Origin: Fragum whitleyi
Lineage: Eukaryota; Mollusca; Bivalvia; Cardiida; Cardiidae
Assembly (NCBI GenBank): GCA_948146395.1
Contig: OX411557.1
Coordinates: 36,310,077-36,374,076, forward strand
Length of the DNA: 64,000 nt
Direction: 5' to 3'
The translations under genes were made by a program, and so were the position numbers. The notes beneath the pieces were generated by a model. That model had not been told where the DNA came from and ran no database searches. It saw only the letters and a list, made by a program, of their open reading frames with translations. Shown here piece by piece: positions 59,050-64,000 of the stretch; position 1 is the stretch's first letter, and each line of letters starts with the position of its first letter.

Positions 59050-59535
59050 TCCATTGCCGAAGACCTTCCGTAAAATCGATGATGAAAATTGGCTGCTTAT
59101 CGCCGAATAGCCTGCGAATGATCGGTTCATCGGCCGATGGATCCAATGGTGGGATTTACGGCGGGAAGATAATTGTAAGATCGGTGACACGTCGCATACT
59201 TTAAATAAAATCTATTTACTAGTCGGCGACGTCTGTTTTTGTGGAAGTCGGTGTTACAATATCCCGCCGCCGGAGATCGGCCAAGCTACGGTCGGGCGCC
59301 TGCCGACTTTGTACACGTCACAGGCGTACTTTTGCCCTTTTCTGACCTTTTCACTTCCGTTAGGAATTGGCGACTTGTCGGCAATGGGTCGCCGACTTCT
59401 CGCCGGCATATCGATTGCGCATTTAGTTCAATAGAGCATGTAATTTCTACCTCATCACTGGCCGACAATTAAAACATCGTCATGTCGGCAGTTTAAAAAT
59501 GTAGCCTATTATCGCCGACGCCCGAACGACGTTCT
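59050..59535. other. CpG-rich patch with repeated GCCGAC/GTCGGC
   Basis: GCCGA or its complement TCGGC occurs many times on both strands (e.g. around 59222, 59272, 59298, 59367, 59388, 59460, 59484, 59514) in otherwise AT-rich DNA. The opposed frames at 59239-59472 and 59286-59468 show no motif. It could be a decayed CpG-rich repeat or a regulatory island. Confidence 0.4.
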
Positions 59536-60412
59536 TTGTGACTATTTGGCCGATCGCAGATTTTTGTGACTTAATCATTACTCAGTTATACTATAATTTA
59601 ATAAAGCATTGCGTTATTTTGTCAGGAAATTAGCCTTTAAGGTAGTGGAACCGTAAAAGTTCCGCAACATTTCGGACAACATGTTCTTTCACAATATTAA
59701 TCGAGGTTCCCAATGAAAATTATTAAGAAAACTCGTTTTATAACAGTTAAAGTTCATTACTCCCGAAACGCTCCGGAACAATTACGGCTCCAGTACCTTA
59801 AATAAACTCAGTACACAATTACGTCAAGTCAATAAACATGAACCCCGAAAATTTAAAGTATTGTCTCAACCCAGCCTTACGTTCTATTATATTTTTAAAT
59901 TTGTTCTGACATAATGATGAATATTTTGATATGAAAAAGGATGGGGCCACAGTCTTACCTTTTTACATATTTTGACTTATTTATCAAAATAAAGGGGGGT
60001 AATTCACAAAAAATGTTGAAATTTCAAAACATATTTTTCAATATTGAAAATAACAAAGTTTGTTGCTATTTTGGTTAAGGGTAGGTTTTTTTTTTACCAT
60101 TTTCATAAGTTTTATTTGCTTTCTCTCCGAAAGACAAGTAAGGTGTAATGTTGAATACATGCTTGTCGTTTTCTCTGAATACTCTAAAATGGGAACAAAA
60201 GCTCCCAAAAATAAGTGAAAAATATTTTTTTGAATGAATACAAATTTTTGGTTGTTTAGTCAAACCTTGTATGCAGTTCAATCCAAAAACAAAGTTTGAA
60301 TTTGGATTCAAATTGTTAAAACAATTGCACAAACGGAAACGTTTTTTCTAATGGCGGAAAATTCAAAAACGGATGAGCGGCCGTAGTTCACAAATTGAAT
60401 GATTTCGGAATG
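59536..60412. other. Intergenic, no gene seen
   Basis: Only short frames; CTCCGGAACAATTACGGCTC near 59770 mirrors GTAAAAGTTCCGCAACATTT loosely. Nothing to call. Confidence 0.4.
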
Positions 60413-63012
60413 AATTTAAACTTAAACTTAAACTTGGTAATTTGATTAAACGCCTATTTCTACGTTAAAAACATATTCAATGGCGTTGTACATAAAAGTG
60501 TATAAACAAATAATTCATGTAAGACAATATCAAATTATAAAAGGTATAAGAAATAAGTCTTAAAACTACCTCATAGTTGTTTAAAAAATAAATTTCAATT
60601 TAGAAAAGGTCGAAAAAGTCTTTAAAATAGAAGGATTTGAGTTTTCGTTTAAAGATATCTATGGTTTCTGATTTCCTGATGTAAACTGGTAATTCGTTCC
60701 ATAATTTTGGGCCCCATCGTACTGAAACTCCTGTCAGAAAATGATTTCCTCTTATTAAAAGGAACATTGCAGATTCCGTCAGACGATTCGGCCGATCTAA
60801 AAGCTCGTTTTTGCACTCTGTAGGATAGGAGTTCTGTTAAGTAAGCTGGTGCTTTTCCTACAGAGCAATTGTACATTTATGTGATGATCTTAAAGCTAAT
60901 TCGTGCTTTGATCGGAAGCCAATGCAGGTCATGTAGAGCCTTTTTTGCGCTGTCATACTTGGAACGACTAAGCACGAGTTTAGCACACATATTCTGTAAA
61001 CGTTGAAGCTTTGATAATTCTGTTTTTGAAATGCCATAGAGAATGATGTTACAATAGTCTAAATGGGATATAACTAAAGATAAAACCAGAGTTTCAGCAG
61101 CTGCCTTCGACAAATATTTTCGAATGCTCTTAATTTTGAAGTAATTCAACATAGCGGTTTTACACTTTTTGTTCACGTGATCCTTGAAGCTAAGTGATTC
61201 ATCTAAAAAGGCACCGAGATATCTGATGCATTTTTGAGATTTGACAATATCGCCACATATATTAATTTGTTTTGTCCTACATTTCGTGAGCTGTTGACGA
61301 CTTCCAAAAAGAATGAACTCTGTTTTTGAATTATTCATCTTAAGTTTATTGCTGTTCATCCAGTCGTTTATAAGGACAGCGCATTCTTCCATTTCTTGGA
61401 TAGCAATAGCTTCCTCAGTTGGTGATGGTTTAAAACGTATATTCGCCGTGTGGTCATCAGCGAATCCGTACACTGAAATGGATGGAGGCACTATGTCAAA
61501 TATAGTTCCTGCGTAAGCTAAGTAAAGCCATGGCCCAAGACAGCCTCCCTGGGGGACACTGCAGTCAAGTTCTCGCGCAGAGGAAGTATTTGAGTTAACA
61601 CTCACTTTACAGCTACGTGGTCGTAAGTATGAGTCCATCCATTTCAGCGCAGATCCGGAAAGTCCATACTGACTGTTACTGAGCAGTATACTATGATCAA
61701 CCATGTCAAAAGCAGCGCTAAGATCAAGGGCAATGAGAGCTGTTACTTCCTGGTGTTCCATTCCTTCAAGTATATCATTTACGAGCCTTAGAAGAGCAGA
61801 TCCACATGAATGATATTGTCTGTAAGCTGACTGATTCTTTGGTAAAAGATCAAACTCATTTACATGGTCATTTATACGGTAGAGAGCGGCTTTTTCAATA
61901 AGTTTGGACAAGGAAGACAGGTTGCTGACTGGTCTGAAATTGGAATATATGAGCTCAAGACCAGACTTTTTTAGAAGAGGTCTAATAATTGCTTCTTTCC
62001 ATTTGGATGGAAAGACACCCTGTGTCAATGACAGGTTTACAAGGTGTGTAACAGATGGTAAAAGATCTCCAAGGTAGGATTTTAATATCTTGGTTGGTAG
62101 AACATCTAACTCACAAGATTTATTTTGTAATTGATTTATAAGCTTTTCAACCTCGCCCTCACTTAAACATGTAAAAGATTCGAGTTTTTCAACACTTTTT
62201 GCGAGTGGTTTGTAGGTTTCAAAGTCCTTCAGAGATTCGCGGATTTTCTTGATCTTGTCCATGAAATAGTCAGCAAACTCATCAGCTACGTTGCTTTCAT
62301 TTTGTATTTGAGGCATAGGATTTTCAGACTTGCTACCGGTCATTTCTTTCACAAACTGATACAGTTTTTTAGAATCACCTTTTGAGTCGATTACCTTTTT
62401 GCTTAAAGTATTTTGCTTTTCAGTTCTTAGTTCAGTATGATAATTTCGAAGTGCCAATTTATATGTTTCGTAGTCAAGGGGCTGTTTATATTTTCGTCAA
62501 AGTCTTTCAGCTCGGCGCATCACTCGTTTTAATGACATTATTTCATTACTGAACCATGGTTTTGGTGTTCCGTATATTTGAATTTTCTCTTTGATTGGAG
62601 CGTGTTTGTTCAGTAAATTTTCAATTTCATTTTCAAAGGAATCGACCATTTCAATTACAGATTTTGAAGACGATTCCAGTTTTGACAAGTCTTTAGTAAA
62701 GTCATCTTTATTCATATCTTTGAAGTTTCTATAAGAAATAGGCTTACTGGTAATGTTTTCTTTTCTTAATTTAGTGATGGTTTTCACTACACAATGATCT
62801 GAAAAAAAAGGGCCCGGTTCACATGAATGCACATCCACTCCATTGTCAATTTCTGTGATCATCAGATCAAGCGTATGACCGTGTATGTGAGTTGGAAAAT
62901 CAACATGCTGTCGTAGACCTATAAGTGTAATGAGCGAATTTGAATTATTCAAGGGACATAAAACATAATTGATAAGTTCGTCCAAATGAGCAATTAACCC
63001 CCTCCCCCCTTT
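60413..63012 (-). mobile_element. 5'-truncated CR1/L2-like LINE
   Basis: The minus-strand element carries the last part of the endonuclease, a complete reverse transcriptase and C-terminal region. It ends in a 3' tail of about three AAGTTT units (60413-60430), typical of CR1/L2 elements that end in short repeats. The 5' end stops within the endonuclease near a CCCTCCCCCC run at 63001. Target duplications were not identified. Confidence 0.8.
60600..63012 (-). pseudogene. LINE ORF2 with two in-frame stops and one frameshift
   Basis: Endonuclease end: QHVDFPTHIHGHTLDLMIT and GPFFSDHCVV. Reverse transcriptase: FRPVSNLSSLSKLIEKA, QSAYRQYHSCGSALLRLVND, ALDLSAAFDMVDHSILL, SVPQGGCLGPWLYLAYAG and VYGFADDHTANIRF, with FADD as the catalytic box. 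Downstream: KCIRYLGAFLDESLSFKDHV, LQRLQNMCAKLVL, LHWLPIKARISFKI, GKAPAYLTELL. The frame is broken by TGA at 62497-62499, where flanking residues (RRAERL, RKYKQ) suggest an original Trp codon. TAA follows at 60877-60879, and a +1 shift near 60655 leads into FKRKLKSFYFKDFFDLF. Few lesions imply a recent insertion. Confidence 0.85.
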
Positions 63013-63064
63013 TATTAAATTTACGTACTTTTCTAATGTTGTGTCTTCATTGATAAATTAGACG

Positions 63065-63262
63065 CTATAAAATACAACATCAGCCAACAAAGTCATAAAA
63101 TTAACTGATCATTTTTATTGAAATTGTGATCATTTTAATCGATTTCGAGGCTTTTTTGAACAGTTTCTGAGCGTTTTTGACTGATTTGAGCGAGCGAGCG
63201 CTGAGCGAGTAATTTTGAATTGATCTAGATGAGTGTCAATTACACGATTCGACCTACTGTAT
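63065..63262. repeat. HP-MITE half copy
   Basis: GAGCGTTTTTGACTGATTTG, GAGCGCTGAGCGAGTAATTT and GAGTGTCAATTACACGATTC correspond to one half of the element; the other half is not recognisable. Confidence 0.5.
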
Positions 63263-64000
63263 ACTGGTAAAGGAATGTTAAGAGGGTTTTTTGGACTAAA
63301 ACATTTTAAAAAAATCGAAACTTTTGATAGTTTTTAGAATACGACTAAAGTGACTATTCGAAAGGAATTCAAATAGAGGCTAAATGCTTCAGTTTGAAAT
63401 TGTTTTAAGATTGGTCGTCGATTGAGCGAACAACGAAAAGTATACGTTTTCATAGGGGGCGTAGTATCGAGTTAAAGACATGCATTTGTTGTTCATCGAA
63501 TGAAAGGTTTATTGATAAGAAAAAGCGAGTGCTAATTTTGTTCCTTTGATGCGAAATTGACAAAATGATTACTTGACTGGCTAAAATCTCACAAAGCCCG
63601 CCATTTCGCACGCAATTGCCTGGTGCCGTAATGACAACAGTTGGTATTCTCGGCCCCTCATAAAAGATGTTCAATGTTGTTCAATATACGGACGAAGGGT
63701 CAAAGCTTTGTTTTTCACTGCCTTACGTTCAGGAGATCAACGCGCTTAAGCTGCTTGTTTATCCTAAACGATGTGTTTGCGCTTGTAATATTCAGCTAGC
63801 AACCTCAGGAAGTAACTAGCATAGCGAACAAAAATTAGCTTATCACTTTACTACAATTGATTTTCACGAAATCATGTGATTTTCGTTTTGTTTGGACATT
63901 TCATAATCTGAGCCCAAGGTACTAAACTTTTCTCATTCTCAATACATTCTTTTTTCAAATTTAAATTTGAGGTTAAAGCCGTTATTCTGTTTAAATATAG
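63263..64000. other. Intergenic, no gene seen
   Basis: AT-rich; one frame of 74 codons at 63450-63674 without motif. Confidence 0.45.

Overview
The window is AT-rich animal nuclear DNA: split genes with GT-AG introns, LINE and SINE retrotransposons, Tc1/mariner-type DNA transposons, short terminal-inverted-repeat (TIR) elements and long microsatellites. The repeat set (arrays starting AAGAGGGCCAAAGTGGCCC, palindromic AGCTCACCTGAGCAC ends, tRNA-derived SINEs with an AAACAAAC tail) and the style of the receptor-like genes suggest a lophotrochozoan, most likely a bivalve mollusc. That assignment is inference from family resemblance, not a search result.

The genic core is 19796-43326. Two paralogous genes lie head to head, with about 1.9 kb between their start codons. 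Gene A (minus strand, 30660 down to 19796) and gene B (plus strand, 32595 up to 43326) each have four coding exons. The exon lengths match (557/560, 240/240, 205/205, 903/888 nt), the intron phases are the same and the splice sites are equivalent. The products would be secreted or membrane-anchored ectodomain proteins: signal peptide, somatomedin-B-like cysteine cluster, two CARCN-type motifs, and a large glycosylated C-terminal domain ending in one hydrophobic segment. They look like the extracellular part of expanded molluscan receptor families, without a visible seven-helix domain. Gene B has one in-frame TGA in exon 1, where gene A has a cysteine codon; otherwise it is open. Both introns 1 carry a relic of the same TIR element in the same place and orientation, so the copies arose by a duplication that included introns.

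Left of the core are a decayed Tc1-like transposon (about 3.2-4.3 kb), TIR-bounded elements holding tandem arrays (5.1-10.9 kb, including about eleven 145-bp units), and a nearly full-length but broken 6-kb LINE on the minus strand (12.2-18.3 kb). That LINE has ORF1 (coiled coil, RRM-like domain) and ORF2 (endonuclease, reverse transcriptase, zinc finger), and its endonuclease region is split by a 0.7-kb TIR element.

Right of the core are a long CATA microsatellite (43.7-44.2 kb), SINEs with clear target duplications, a 161-bp-unit array element (50.2-51.4 kb), a fold-back element with about 280-bp arms (52.8-53.8 kb) inserted into another repeat, a minisatellite, a GA tract, and a 5'-truncated CR1/L2-like LINE on the minus strand (60.4-63.0 kb). 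A TIR element of about 440 bp with an internal hairpin recurs throughout and is dense in the introns of genes A and B. Outside the receptor pair I found no host gene I can support.
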